Shown: in pieces, positions 17,674-25,905 of the stretch
Numbering within the stretch: position 1 is the first letter of the stretch
Layout: every line of letters starts with the position of its first letter
NCBI RefSeq assembly: GCF_031843945.1
Contig: NZ_JAVTJJ010000003.1
Coordinates: 1-64,000, forward strand
Direction: 5' to 3'
Origin: Paracidovorax sp031843945
Lineage (GTDB): Bacteria; Pseudomonadota; Gammaproteobacteria; Burkholderiales; Burkholderiaceae_C
DNA: 64,000 nt
Notes under the pieces: model-generated
The model's database searches: none
What the model was told of the DNA's origin: nothing
What the model saw: only the letters and a program-made list of their open reading frames with translations
Translations under genes and position numbers: made by a program

Positions 17674-18093
17674 ATGTCCATCTGGAAGAAGCCCATCGAC
17701 CTTGCGCAACTCAACAGTGGTGCGCCCAACGCCATCACGCATCTGGGCATCGAGTTCACCGAGGTGGGCGACGACTTTTTGCGCGGACGCGTGCCGGTGG
17801 ACGACCGCACCAAGCAGCCTTATGGCCTGCTGCACGGCGGCGTGAGCGTGGTGCTGGCCGAGACGCTGGGGTCGGTGGGCGCCGTGTACGCGTCGCCCGA
17901 GGACTGGCGCGCAGTGGGGCTGGACATCAACGCCAACCACCTGCGCGCCGCCACCAAGGGCTGGGTCACCGGCACCGCGCGGCCGGTGCACATCGGCAAG
18001 ACCACGCAGGTGTGGCAGATCGACATGGTGAACGAAGCGGGCGAGCTGACCTGTGTGTCGCGCCTGACCATGGCCATGCTGCCGCCGCGCTAA
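17674..18093 (+). CDS. Hotdog-fold thioesterase (PaaI/YdiI type)
   Basis: 139 residues, with GAGAAGAA just before the ATG. The hotdog thioesterase pattern is clear: PYGLLHGGVSVVLAETLGSVGA (conserved HGG) and ANHLRAATKGWVTGTARPVHIGKTTQVWQI. Length and motifs match the YdiI/MenI and EntH group acting on aromatic or acyl CoA thioesters. It lies 63 bases downstream of the GntR gene on the same strand and could be co-transcribed, but a role in amide breakdown is not obvious. A dispersed repeat follows its stop directly. Confidence 0.88.
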   Translation: MSIWKKPIDLAQLNSGAPNAITHLGIEFTEVGDDFLRGRVPVDDRTKQPYGLLHGGVSVVLAETLGSVGAVYASPEDWRAVGLDINANHLRAATKGWVTGTARPVHIGKTTQVWQIDMVNEAGELTCVSRLTMAMLPPR

Positions 18094-18101
18094 GCAGAAT
18101 A

Positions 18102-18164
18102 CAAGCCAAATTGGCCTCTAGCGCTTATCCATCAAGCGCAAGCAGCTATATATTTTATAGCAAA
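18102..18164 (+). repeat. Dispersed repeat, copy 1 (complete)
   Basis: A 63-base element with three short dyads: CCAAATTGG, then GCGCTT...AAGCGC, then GCTATA...TATAGC. It lies directly after the thioesterase stop, between convergent genes. Related copies occur at 34603 (reverse), 36681, 42125, 45139, 49869 (partial) and 54200. Confidence 0.85.
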
Positions 18165-18179
18165 CGATTCCGGCATGGG

Positions 18180-18767
18180 CTATCGCTGGGGTAGCGCGCG
18201 GGCCGGGTTGCCCACCACCGTCACGCCCGCAGGCACGTCGCGCGTGACGACGCTGCCGGCGCCGATCAAGGCGCCATCGCCCACCGTCACCCCGGGCATC
18301 AACAAGGCGCCCGCACCGATCCAGACATGCTGGCCGATGCGCACCGGCCGGCCGAACTCTGCCCCCGTGGCGCGTCCCGCGGCATCGCGCGGATGGTCCG
18401 CCGCGAGGATCTGCACGCCGGGCCCGATCTGCGTGCCATCGCCGATGGTGACCTCCACCACGTCGAGCACCACGCAGTTGAAGTTGAGGAACACCCCCGC
18501 CCCGAGCCGCAGGTTGAACCCGTAGTCGCAGTGGAACGGCGGCCGCACGACGCTGCCAGGCCCCACCGCCCCCAGGCCCTCGGCCAGCAGCGCGTGCCGG
18601 CCGATGGCATCCAGCGCGGCATGGGCTGCGGCGTCGTTGTAGCGGGCCAGCCACCGGGCGGCGGCGTCGCTGCCCGCGCGCAGTTCCGGGTCGCTGGCGA
18701 TATACAGCTCTCCGGCGAGCATCTTCTGTTTCTCTGAGCGTGGGGCAGAAGCCAAGGGCGTCGTCAT
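18180..18767 (-). CDS. Maltose/galactoside O-acetyltransferase family (LbH fold)
   Basis: 195 residues. An N-terminal maltose-acetyltransferase domain (EKQKMLAGELYIASDPEL) is followed by hexapeptide repeats forming a left-handed beta-helix (GDGTQIGPGVQI, RIGQHVWIGAGALLMPGVTVGDGALIGAGSVVTRDVPAGVTVVGNPAR). The catalytic His lies in ILAADHP. The family (Maa, LacA, NodL) transfers acetyl from acetyl-CoA to sugar hydroxyls. It is 25 bases downstream of the methyltransferase gene on the same strand and may be the last gene of the glycosyltransferase/deacetylase cluster, in which case it would act on the same product. Confidence 0.88.
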   Translation of the reverse strand: MTTPLASAPRSEKQKMLAGELYIASDPELRAGSDAAARWLARYNDAAAHAALDAIGRHALLAEGLGAVGPGSVVRPPFHCDYGFNLRLGAGVFLNFNCVVLDVVEVTIGDGTQIGPGVQILAADHPRDAAGRATGAEFGRPVRIGQHVWIGAGALLMPGVTVGDGALIGAGSVVTRDVPAGVTVVGNPARALPQR

Positions 18768-18792
18768 GGTTGCAGCATAGGTGGGCAGATGT

Positions 18793-19437
18793 TCAGTCGC
18801 CCCGGCGTTCCGCGTCGGCGACCGAGGCGCTGGCGGCATCGGTCCACACGCCGAGGCGAAAGTCCGCATCCTGCATGTCGATCACGGGGCGCAGCCCCAA
18901 CTGCGTTTGCACGCGCTCATGCACCGCGTCGCCCGCCAGCGCGCAGCCATCGATGGGCCGGCGCCAGTGGCAGGCAGCCACCACGCCGCCCGGCGCCAGC
19001 GCAATGCGCACACACGCCGCTAGGCGATCGATGTCGTCTGGTGCCAGGTAATAAACGAATTCGCTCAACACGATCAGATCGAAGCTGCCGCCAGGCCAGT
19101 CGCCGGGCAGCCACAGGCGCGCGAACGCCACGTGCGGCTGCCCCACCAGGCGCGCCGCCGCGGTGGCCAGGGCGCGCTCGGCCCCGTCGCTGGCCAGCAG
19201 GCGATCACAGCGCGGCGCCAGTTCGGCTGTCAGCAAGCCGGTGGCGCAGCCGGGCTCGAACGCGCTGGCATAGCGGGCATGCGGCAGGCTGGCCAGCAGC
19301 AGGCGCCGCTTGCGCGCTTCGTACCAGCTGCCGTCGAAGTGCCAGGGGTCGTCGCTGCGTTCGTAGAGCGCGTCGAAATCGTGCGCAGTGAGGGCACCCG
19401 CCGCATGGGTGGTGATGGTGGTGGTGGATGAAGTCAT
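18793..19437 (-). CDS. SAM-dependent methyltransferase (NodS-like)
   Basis: 214 residues, starting at the ATG overlapping the preceding stop (ATGA). The N-terminal YERSDDPWHFDGSWYEARKRRLLLASLP is characteristic of NodS-like methyltransferases, followed by the SAM-binding motif FEPGCATGLLT, then LLASDGAERAL and FDLIVLSEFVYYL. NodS methylates an amino group of a deacetylated sugar, and here a PIG-L deacetylase gene is directly upstream, so N-methylation of an amine freed by that enzyme is a reasonable inference. The actual substrate is unknown. Confidence 0.85.
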   Translation of the reverse strand: MTSSTTTITTHAAGALTAHDFDALYERSDDPWHFDGSWYEARKRRLLLASLPHARYASAFEPGCATGLLTAELAPRCDRLLASDGAERALATAAARLVGQPHVAFARLWLPGDWPGGSFDLIVLSEFVYYLAPDDIDRLAACVRIALAPGGVVAACHWRRPIDGCALAGDAVHERVQTQLGLRPVIDMQDADFRLGVWTDAASASVADAERRGD

Positions 19438-20252
19438 GCGGGGGCGAACAGGGTTTCGAACGGCCAGCCCGCGCGCTGTGCGATGGCGTCGTCCAACACC
19501 GGCCCCTGGCCACCCGCACGGGGCGCCAGTTGCGACAGGTGGCAGGCCAGCGCCTGCGCCTTGCGCGTGACAGCAAGAGCGGAGTGAAGCCTTGGCGGGC
19601 GCAAAACGCGCAGCCGGTGCCACGGAATCTGCGGATGCGACGGGTCGGCCCAATGCCACATCCACACCGGCGCTTCCCACAGGTCCGCGCCCACGGCGCT
19701 TGCCGCCTCGGCCGCCGCCCGTCCGCAGGCTTCATGGTCGGGATGGCCGTCGAGCCGCCAGGTGCTGACCACCACGTCGCCGGGGCGCAGCAGCTGTTGC
19801 AGGGCGTGCGACAACGCGGCCTGGGCTGCAGTCACTCCGCCATCGGAAAAGCCCAGCAGACGCAGCGCCGCATCAGGCACACCCAAGGCGCGCAGACCGG
19901 CCAGGCGCTCGTCGCGCCGCGCGGCAGCCAGCGCTGGCTCCGGCCATGCGGGGTCACCCGCGTGGCTGGCCTCGCCGTCGGTCACGCCGACGATGAGCAC
20001 GCTGCCGCCCTGCTGCACGTGGGCCTGCAGCAGCAGCCCGCAAGCCAGCAGTTCGTCGTCGGGGTGCGGCGCCACGACGACCAGGCGGCGCGAAGCGGGC
20101 ACGATGTCGGCTGACTCCACGCCCGCCGTTGATCGTTGGCTCAGCCAGTCCTGCCACACGGCGGGCGCGTGGAGCGGATGCGGGCCGATGTGGCGACTGG
20201 CCGGTGTTGCCAGGGCGGCTGACATGGGTTCCGGGGCCATCACAGCTGCCAT
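19434..20252 (-). CDS. PIG-L (LmbE) family deacetylase
   Basis: 272 residues. The zinc-binding motif of the PIG-L/LmbE family is intact: VVVAPHPDDELLACG near residue 60 and the second metal ligand region STWRLDGHPDHEA. Family enzymes remove acetyl groups from N-acetylglucosamine-type or related amides (GlcNAc-PI, mycothiol and bacillithiol precursors). The start at 20252 overlaps the acyl-CoA dehydrogenase-like gene by 13 bases; internal Met codons a few residues later are alternatives. It is third in a four-gene overlapping cluster. Confidence 0.88.
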   Translation of the reverse strand: MAAVMAPEPMSAALATPASRHIGPHPLHAPAVWQDWLSQRSTAGVESADIVPASRRLVVVAPHPDDELLACGLLLQAHVQQGGSVLIVGVTDGEASHAGDPAWPEPALAAARRDERLAGLRALGVPDAALRLLGFSDGGVTAAQAALSHALQQLLRPGDVVVSTWRLDGHPDHEACGRAAAEAASAVGADLWEAPVWMWHWADPSHPQIPWHRLRVLRPPRLHSALAVTRKAQALACHLSQLAPRAGGQGPVLDDAIAQRAGWPFETLFAPA

Positions 20253-21298
20253 GGCGATTCCTCGTGTGCGGCCAGCCGCTCGCCCAGCGCCGCGTCGTCG
20301 CGATCCGCATGGCTCTGGCGAATGAACACGGGCAGATCAGCCGTCATGCGGGCAAAGTCGGCGTCGCGGCAGAACGGCGTCGCGCCCAGCGCCCGGCCGG
20401 CCTCGTCCAGCACGCGGCGCGCGCAGGCTTCGGCCGCCTGCCGGGCGCGCAGGGCAGCGCGCAAGGCGTCTGCCGCAGGGTTCGCGTCGATCCAGTCCGC
20501 AGTTTCTTTCAGCAGCGCGCCGGTGGTGCCCAGGGCTACGTCCACCCGCCCGAGCGCAGCCAGACGGAAAGGCGTGCGCTGCGCTGTCGGCGTCTGCGCG
20601 ATGGCGGCATGCAACGTGCGACCGAGTGCCAGCGCGCCACCCCACCAGCACGCGGCAATGCCGGCACCGCCGTGCCAGAAACCCGGCCGCTGGAGGTAGT
20701 CGCCCTCGCCCCCCACGCATACCGCGCGCACCTGCTGGAACGACACGTCCGCACTGGCGCTTTCGGCCATGCCGACAGCGCGCCAGGTCTGGGTGGATAC
20801 CGTGATGCCGGGCTGCAGCAGATCGACCGCCACCAGTTGCGGCCCGTGCCCATCGGCGTGCCAGGCGGTCAGCAAGCCATGCGTAGCGTGTTCGGCGCCA
20901 GAGCACCAGGCTTTGGTTCCGCTGATGCGGACCGCACCCGGGTTGGTACTGCTGTCGTCTTGCTGCCAGGTGACGCGCTCGCCCGGCGCCTCGGACGCCC
21001 AGGTGCCCCAGAGGGAATCGCCGCCGCTGCCAGCAATGCCCTCGGGCGCGCGCAACTCGCGCAGGATGGCCAGCGCATCGGTATGGCCTTCGTACAGCTT
21101 GGCGAGCGACAGATCATGTTGGGCCACTTCGGCGATGGAACGCCACCGCTGCAGGGTCTCGCCCTGCCCCGGTTGCGGCAACCGCGCGCAGGCGGCGCTG
21201 GCCAGTTGCTGCATGCGCACGGCAGCGCCCAGATGACGGCCGGCCACCAGCGCGGCCTGCAGCGCATCGAGCGTGGTGAGGTCGGCGGCCTGCGTCAT
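20240..21298 (-). CDS. Acyl-CoA dehydrogenase-like flavoprotein, short form
   Basis: 352 residues against about 380 for typical acyl-CoA dehydrogenases. The middle domain is recognisable (LWGTWASEAPGERVTW, GAVRISGTKAWCSGAEHATHGLLTA), as is the start of the C-terminal helical domain. The N-terminal domain is short and degenerate, and I cannot identify the catalytic Glu. It may oxidise an unusual substrate, or a carrier-bound or amine group, rather than fatty acyl-CoA. Both ends overlap neighbouring genes (ATGA with the glycosyltransferase, 13 bases with PIG-L), so it must belong to the same pathway. Confidence 0.78.
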   Translation of the reverse strand: MTQAADLTTLDALQAALVAGRHLGAAVRMQQLASAACARLPQPGQGETLQRWRSIAEVAQHDLSLAKLYEGHTDALAILRELRAPEGIAGSGGDSLWGTWASEAPGERVTWQQDDSSTNPGAVRISGTKAWCSGAEHATHGLLTAWHADGHGPQLVAVDLLQPGITVSTQTWRAVGMAESASADVSFQQVRAVCVGGEGDYLQRPGFWHGGAGIAACWWGGALALGRTLHAAIAQTPTAQRTPFRLAALGRVDVALGTTGALLKETADWIDANPAADALRAALRARQAAEACARRVLDEAGRALGATPFCRDADFARMTADLPVFIRQSHADRDDAALGERLAAHEESPWQL

Positions 21299-21975
21299 GC
21301 CGCCACCTCGGCGGCCAGCAGCGCCGGCACCATCAGCCCCGCCAGATGAGCGCCGAAGCCGGCCGGCGCGCGGAACTGCCGGCGCGCGCTGGTAGCCACG
21401 CGCGGCGCGTTGGTCCACGCGATGCCTATGCCCGCCTTCTCCAGCGCGCGCACCAGGGCCACGTCCTCGCCCGTGCGCAGCTCTGAAAAGCCGCCCACCT
21501 GCTGGTACGCGTGCGCGCTCACGCCCAGGTTGGCGCCGTGCACATGGCGGTGCCCCGGCAGGTCGCTGTAGCCGGCGTGATAGAGGTGCTGCACGGCCTT
21601 GCCGTAGCTGCCCCAGTCGCGCACCTCCACCGTGCCGCAGACCGCGTCGCTAGCCTGGCCGAGGTGCTGCACCAGCCAATCGGGCGCGACGGTCGAATCG
21701 GCGTCGGTGAAGCTGAGCCACCGGGCACCGGCCTGCAGCGCATGCCGAGCCCCGGCTGCGCGTGCGGCGCCTACGTTACGCCGGTCCAGCCGAATCGTCT
21801 GCACGCCGCTGCGAAGCGCCAGGCGCTCAGACCCGTCGGAGCACGCATCGAGCGCCACCACGATCTGCACCGGCTCTCCCCGCAGCGCGGGGTGCTGGGC
21901 GGCGACACGCAGCGACTGCAGGCAACGGTCCAGCGAGGCTTCTTCGTCATGGGCAGGAATGACCACGCCGATCAT
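21295..21975 (-). CDS. Family 2 glycosyltransferase
   Basis: About 226 residues of GT-A fold: MIGVVIPAHDEEASLDRCL at the N-terminus, a DxD-like WLSFTDADSTVAPDWL around residue 95, and GGFSELRTGEDVALVRALEKAGIG (ED motif). No membrane segment is seen, so it is probably soluble. The frame is open upstream to 22158, but the protein family starts at the Met at 21975; no strong ribosome binding site is visible. First gene of the overlapping cluster of glycosyltransferase, dehydrogenase, deacetylase and methyltransferase. Confidence 0.85.
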   Translation of the reverse strand: MIGVVIPAHDEEASLDRCLQSLRVAAQHPALRGEPVQIVVALDACSDGSERLALRSGVQTIRLDRRNVGAARAAGARHALQAGARWLSFTDADSTVAPDWLVQHLGQASDAVCGTVEVRDWGSYGKAVQHLYHAGYSDLPGHRHVHGANLGVSAHAYQQVGGFSELRTGEDVALVRALEKAGIGIAWTNAPRVATSARRQFRAPAGFGAHLAGLMVPALLAAEVAA

Positions 21976-22404
21976 GGGTGAGCCCTGTGAGCCATGCATG
22001 CACCGTTCAGCATTGGACGCGCCGATCGGCGAAGCCGGGCTGGCGGCTGGTCGTTGCTTGCCCTGTGGCTCTGCACCATGGTGAACTCCTTGGAATGGAA
22101 CCTGCAAGCTAAGGCTTGCCTTGATGCGGCTTCGTAGGATGAAATCGAGCGCGTTCATCAGAACGCGTCAGCACGAGCGGGAGCCGGCAGAAAATCCAGA
22201 CCGCTGGCGATCCATTCACCATTCGCTCGCATCCAGGCGTTCCGGCGTCCTACAGTCGGAGGGACGCGACTCGCCTACCGTGTGCCGGGTATTGGCAGAA
22301 TCCTCGGACTCTGCCCTACCTGCCGTGCCACAGCCCGCACACTGAACCAATGACAGAAATAGAAGCCGCCTCATGACCCAGATCGCCACCGGACACGCCG
22401 CCCC
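21976..22404. other. Divergent intergenic region, no gene seen
   Basis: About 430 bases between the left-pointing glycosyltransferase cluster and the right-pointing yihY gene. It should hold both promoters. The only structure noticed is a small perfect hairpin at 22150-22167 (CGCGTTC, four-base loop, GAACGCG). Open frames here show no family resemblance. Confidence 0.5.
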
Positions 22405-23328
22405 ATGAGCCCGTGGGCCGTCGCATGGCAACGCGCACGAGACAAGGTAATGGCCGTGCCGGGCCTGTCGGTTCTGGTGCTGGCCGTGCGCAATTACGTA
22501 CTGCACCAGAGCGCCAACCAGGCGGGCAGCATGGCGTTCTCGTCGGTGCTGGCGATGTTCCCGTTGCTGATCCTGCTGTCTGCCACAGCGGCCTACATCG
22601 GCGAGCCGGGCGACGCCGCAGCCCTGGCGCAGCGCGTGATGGAATACGCGCCGCCCCTGGTGCGCAGCGCCATGCAACCCGTGATCGAGCAGGTGCTCGC
22701 GCAGCGCAACCAAGCCCTGCTGACCATCGGCTTTCTGGTCACGCTGTGGACCGCGTCCTCAGGCATGCAGGCGGCACGCACGGCGCTGAACAAGTCCTAC
22801 GGCATCCAGCGGGGCCTGCCCTTCTGGAAGGCCCGCATCAAGGTCACCGTATTCACCGTGGTGGTCGGCGGCGGCATAGCAGCTGCGTTCAGTTCGGTGA
22901 TCGTCATGCCCTATGTGTGGCAACTGCTGGAAAACAGCGCTGGCGTGGATGCAGATGCACCCTGGCTGCGCAACAGCGTGCGCTATGGCTCGGCATTTCT
23001 GGTGTTGACGGTGCTCTACGCACTGCTCTACGGCTGGCTGCCCGACCTGCGGCAACGCCTGCGCACCGTGATTCCGGGCGCCATCGTGGGCGCGGCTTTC
23101 TGGGTGGGCGCCGCCGCCACCCTGTCGTACACATTGCGCAGCGCGGGCAAGCTGGCGCTGGTGTACGGCAGCTTTGCGGGCGTGGTGGCTACGCTGGTGT
23201 TTCTGTACATCAGCGCCACCACGCTGATCTTCGGGGCGGAAGTGAATGGCGTGCTGCACCAGAAAAGCAAGGCAGCGGAAACGCCTGAGCCGCCCGCAGC
23301 AGACACGGCCGCACCCGCCGTGCCGTAA
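22405..23328 (+). CDS. YihY/BrkB family inner-membrane protein
   Basis: 307 residues with about six membrane helices. The family signature is present: NQAGSMAFSSVLAMFPLLILL near residue 40, then LWTASSGMQAARTALNKSYG, and at the end GKLALVYGSFAGVVATLVFLYISATTLIFGAEVN. The YihY (formerly RNase BN) family is widespread; its function is not established. The C-terminal 25 residues are Ala/Pro-rich. A second, distinct member is encoded at 42872-43843. Confidence 0.9.
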   Translation: MSPWAVAWQRARDKVMAVPGLSVLVLAVRNYVLHQSANQAGSMAFSSVLAMFPLLILLSATAAYIGEPGDAAALAQRVMEYAPPLVRSAMQPVIEQVLAQRNQALLTIGFLVTLWTASSGMQAARTALNKSYGIQRGLPFWKARIKVTVFTVVVGGGIAAAFSSVIVMPYVWQLLENSAGVDADAPWLRNSVRYGSAFLVLTVLYALLYGWLPDLRQRLRTVIPGAIVGAAFWVGAAATLSYTLRSAGKLALVYGSFAGVVATLVFLYISATTLIFGAEVNGVLHQKSKAAETPEPPAADTAAPAVP

Positions 23329-23351
23329 GAACGCGCCGGCCGTTGCGGCTT

Positions 23352-23924
23352 TCAGTCCGCCTGTGCCGACGCGCGCGCCATGCGCTCGCTCTTCCAGTAC
23401 ACGTCGTCGCCGCCATCCATGTGGTTGAGCACGCGCGAGAGCACGAACATCAGATCCGACAGGCGGTTGAGGTAGCGCCGCGGGGCGTCGCGCAAGGCTT
23501 CCTGCGCGCCCAGCGCCACCACGGCACGCTCTGCGCGGCGCGCCACGGTGCGGCAGACGTGAGCCTGGGCTGCGGCGCGGGTGCCTGCGGGCAGGATGAA
23601 TTCCTGCAGCCTGGGGAGCGCGGCGTTGTGCTCCTCCAGCGCCGCATCCAGCTGCTGCAGCGCTTCGTCCTTGAGCAATTCGAAACCGGGAATGGACAGC
23701 TCGCCCCCCAGATTGAAAAGCTGGTGCTGCACGTCCACCATTAGGTCGCGCACGTTTTGCGGCAGCGGCTCGCACAGCAGCAGGCCGATGTGCGAGTTGA
23801 GTTCATCCACGTCGCCCATGGCGTGCGGGCGCGGGCTGTCTTTCGATACCCGGGTGTTGTCGCCCAGGCCCGTGGAACCGTCGTCTCCGGTGCGCGTGGC
23901 GATTTGTGTCAGTCGGTTTCCCAT
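23352..23924 (-). CDS. Cob(I)alamin adenosyltransferase, PduO type
   Basis: 190 residues. Transfers the 5'-deoxyadenosyl group of ATP to cob(I)alamin to make coenzyme B12. The N-terminal ATP-binding motif (TRTGDDGSTGLGDNTRVSKD), the GDVDELNSHIGLLL motif and the C-terminal VCRTVARRAERAVV and LNRLSDLMFVLSR segments are all conserved and in the family order. The ATG at 23924 has GAGGAG 10 bases upstream and fits the usual length; the longer upstream frame has no support. It converges with yihY with only 23 bases between. No other B12 gene is in the window. Confidence 0.95.
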   Translation of the reverse strand: MGNRLTQIATRTGDDGSTGLGDNTRVSKDSPRPHAMGDVDELNSHIGLLLCEPLPQNVRDLMVDVQHQLFNLGGELSIPGFELLKDEALQQLDAALEEHNAALPRLQEFILPAGTRAAAQAHVCRTVARRAERAVVALGAQEALRDAPRRYLNRLSDLMFVLSRVLNHMDGGDDVYWKSERMARASAQAD

Positions 23925-24081
23925 GGCTCGATTTCTCCTCGATTGGCGATAGCTTGGCCATTTTGCGTTACATGCCGGGGGCAATTGTGTAGCCGGGCAA
24001 CGGCAGGCAAGAGTGCTGGCGCGCAAGGCGCGAACGCGGTGCAATGGCATCCTGTTCAACGCTTTTCGAGGAGTCAGACCC

Positions 24082-24360
24082 ATGTCAAAGGCCAAGCCAA
24101 GGCGGTCTTACCCGTTCGATGCCCGCAGCGTGATGCTGTTTGCGGCCATCACGGTGGGAGGCATTACAGCGCATGCGCAAAGCCCATCTTCGACGACCGC
24201 CTCCAGCTCGCGGTCACAGAGCACCCAAACCAGCCCTGCCACGTCGTCAGGCTCTTCTGCGGCACCCCGCGCGGTGTTCGGCGGCAGCAGCAGTGGCAGC
24301 CACGCGAAACCGCCTGCTTCATCCAGCAAGGCAACGAAAACCGGGGGACGCCAACCCTGA
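24082..24360 (+). CDS. Small secreted Ser-rich protein, unknown function
   Basis: 92 residues. GAGGAG 8 bases before the ATG makes this a credible gene. A basic start (MSKAKPRRSYPF), a hydrophobic stretch (VMLFAAITVGGITAHA) and AHAQ suggest a signal peptide cleaved near residue 33. The rest is low-complexity Ser/Thr/Ala/Gly, probably disordered. No family recognised. A long hairpin follows. Confidence 0.65.
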   Translation: MSKAKPRRSYPFDARSVMLFAAITVGGITAHAQSPSSTTASSSRSQSTQTSPATSSGSSAAPRAVFGGSSSGSHAKPPASSSKATKTGGRQP

Positions 24361-24404
24361 TCCAACCTACTTAGTGCTAGCGGCCCGACTCCACCCCGGG
24401 CCGT

Positions 24405-24449
24405 GAACGGGCCCGCCGCGCTGTACTCCAGGGCGTGACGGGCCCGTTC
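24405..24449. terminator. Long perfect hairpin between convergent genes
   Basis: Eleven-base perfect arms (GAACGGGCCCG at 24405-24415, its complement at 24439-24449) with a 23-base loop, followed by CTTTG on the plus strand. It lies between the small secreted protein gene and the convergent FAD oxidase gene. The T-run is short, so it could terminate weakly or protect both mRNA ends. Confidence 0.65.
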
Positions 24450-24468
24450 CTTTGTAGGCAAGGCGAAG

Positions 24469-25854
24469 TTAGAACTCCTTGCGCCCCGCCCAGATTTCCT
24501 TGGCCAGATAGGCCTTGGCACCCAGCTCCAGGAACGGCAGGGCCGGCGACCGGGTGGGGGCGCCGAGCGCCAGCGCATCGGCGATCAGCGGGTTGTCCAG
24601 ACCCAGGGCATGCTCGACGAGCAACGTCCCAAGAATGGTCTGCTTGACGATGCCCACGCCGTTGCAACCCGCCGCGACATGCACGTTGGGCGCGACAGCG
24701 CCCCATCGCGGCGCCCCGTTGCGCGTGACGGCCAGCGTGCCCATCCAGAAGTGCTCCAGTTCCACGTCGGTGAGATTCGGGAACCGCGCGGCAAAGACCT
24801 GGACGTGCGTACGCTTGGCATGGTCACGCTGCGACTGCGAGACCTTGAGGTTCTTTGGAAACAGAAACCCTTGGCGAATGAGCATGCGCCGGTCGTCCGT
24901 GAAGCGCATGGTGGCGCCCACCACAGCATTTGCCGGCGTCAGGCCCCAGCTGTCGCGCACCCCATAACGGCGCTGCTGATCTTCATTCAGCGGCTTGCTG
25001 AGCGAGCCGAACGACACCATGGGAAAGGTCTCGCCCCGGAAGAAGCCCAGCTGCTGGGCGAAGGCGTTGTTGGCCAGAATGAGCCGGCCTGCCACGACAG
25101 AGCCGCCCCCGGCCGTCTGCGCCCTCACTTCTTTGCTGCCGACATCCAGGGCAACGACAGGCGAATTCTCGAACAACGCCACGTTGGCGGGCAGGCTGTC
25201 TGCCAGGCCTCGGCAAAGAGCGGCCGGATTCAGCAGGATGCAGCCGGGGGTGTAGATGCCCGAGCGAAAGTAGCTCGTTCCCAGCCGCGGTGCCAGATCG
25301 TCGCGGCGAAAGAACTGATGCGCCTGCCCGAGTCGATCCAGTTCATCGGCATGGTGCCGCAGTGTCTTTTCGGCCTGGGGCGATACGGCGCAGTGGTACT
25401 TGCCGGCCTGCCTCCAGTCGCAGGCGATCCCGTGCGGGCCGACCAGGGCTTCGAGCTGTTGAACGCCAGCGGCCAGCAGGCGCTGGTAATGGCGGGCCTT
25501 GGCCAATTCGTCCAGCGATGAGCCGACGTTGTGCGGAACATCGATGGCGAAGCCGGAATTTCGGCCGGAGGCGTTGTCGCCCACCACTCCCGCATCCAGC
25601 ACGGCAATGCTGGCCGAAGGTGCCAGCTGCGCCAGCCGCCGTGCCGCCGCCAGGCCGGCGTATCCCGCGCCGATGACGAGCCAATCCACCTTCAATGCAT
25701 GCGCCAGCGGCTCCTTTGCCGTGCGGGGCGGCAGGATGGTCGACCAGCCGTTGGTTCGGTCCTCCTGCGGAAGGTGCTGCACCCTGATGGGTTCACGCCC
25801 ACCCTGGTGCGCCACCTGCTTGTTCGACCCGGTCAGATTCAGCGTCTCTTTCAT
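24469..25854 (-). CDS. FAD-dependent amine/amino-acid oxidoreductase (DAO family)
   Basis: 461 residues. After an unusual 50-residue N-terminal extension comes the dinucleotide-binding motif VDWLVIGAGYAGLAAARRLAQ, then VLDAGVVGDNASGRNSGFAID (typical of PuuB/OrdL-type oxidases), and near the C-terminus FWMGTLAVTRNGAPRWG and AAGCNGVGIVKQTILGTLL. Related enzymes oxidise gamma-glutamylputrescine or other secondary amines and amino acids, releasing peroxide or passing electrons on. It ends the six-gene operon that includes a polar-amino-acid ABC importer and GntR regulator, so its substrate is probably what the importer brings in. Confidence 0.88.
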   Translation of the reverse strand: MKETLNLTGSNKQVAHQGGREPIRVQHLPQEDRTNGWSTILPPRTAKEPLAHALKVDWLVIGAGYAGLAAARRLAQLAPSASIAVLDAGVVGDNASGRNSGFAIDVPHNVGSSLDELAKARHYQRLLAAGVQQLEALVGPHGIACDWRQAGKYHCAVSPQAEKTLRHHADELDRLGQAHQFFRRDDLAPRLGTSYFRSGIYTPGCILLNPAALCRGLADSLPANVALFENSPVVALDVGSKEVRAQTAGGGSVVAGRLILANNAFAQQLGFFRGETFPMVSFGSLSKPLNEDQQRRYGVRDSWGLTPANAVVGATMRFTDDRRMLIRQGFLFPKNLKVSQSQRDHAKRTHVQVFAARFPNLTDVELEHFWMGTLAVTRNGAPRWGAVAPNVHVAAGCNGVGIVKQTILGTLLVEHALGLDNPLIADALALGAPTRSPALPFLELGAKAYLAKEIWAGRKEF

Positions 25855-25905
25855 CCATGAAATTGTCGGGCCATTCCACAGCGAGGCGGCCGCGAAGCCT
25901 GCCGC

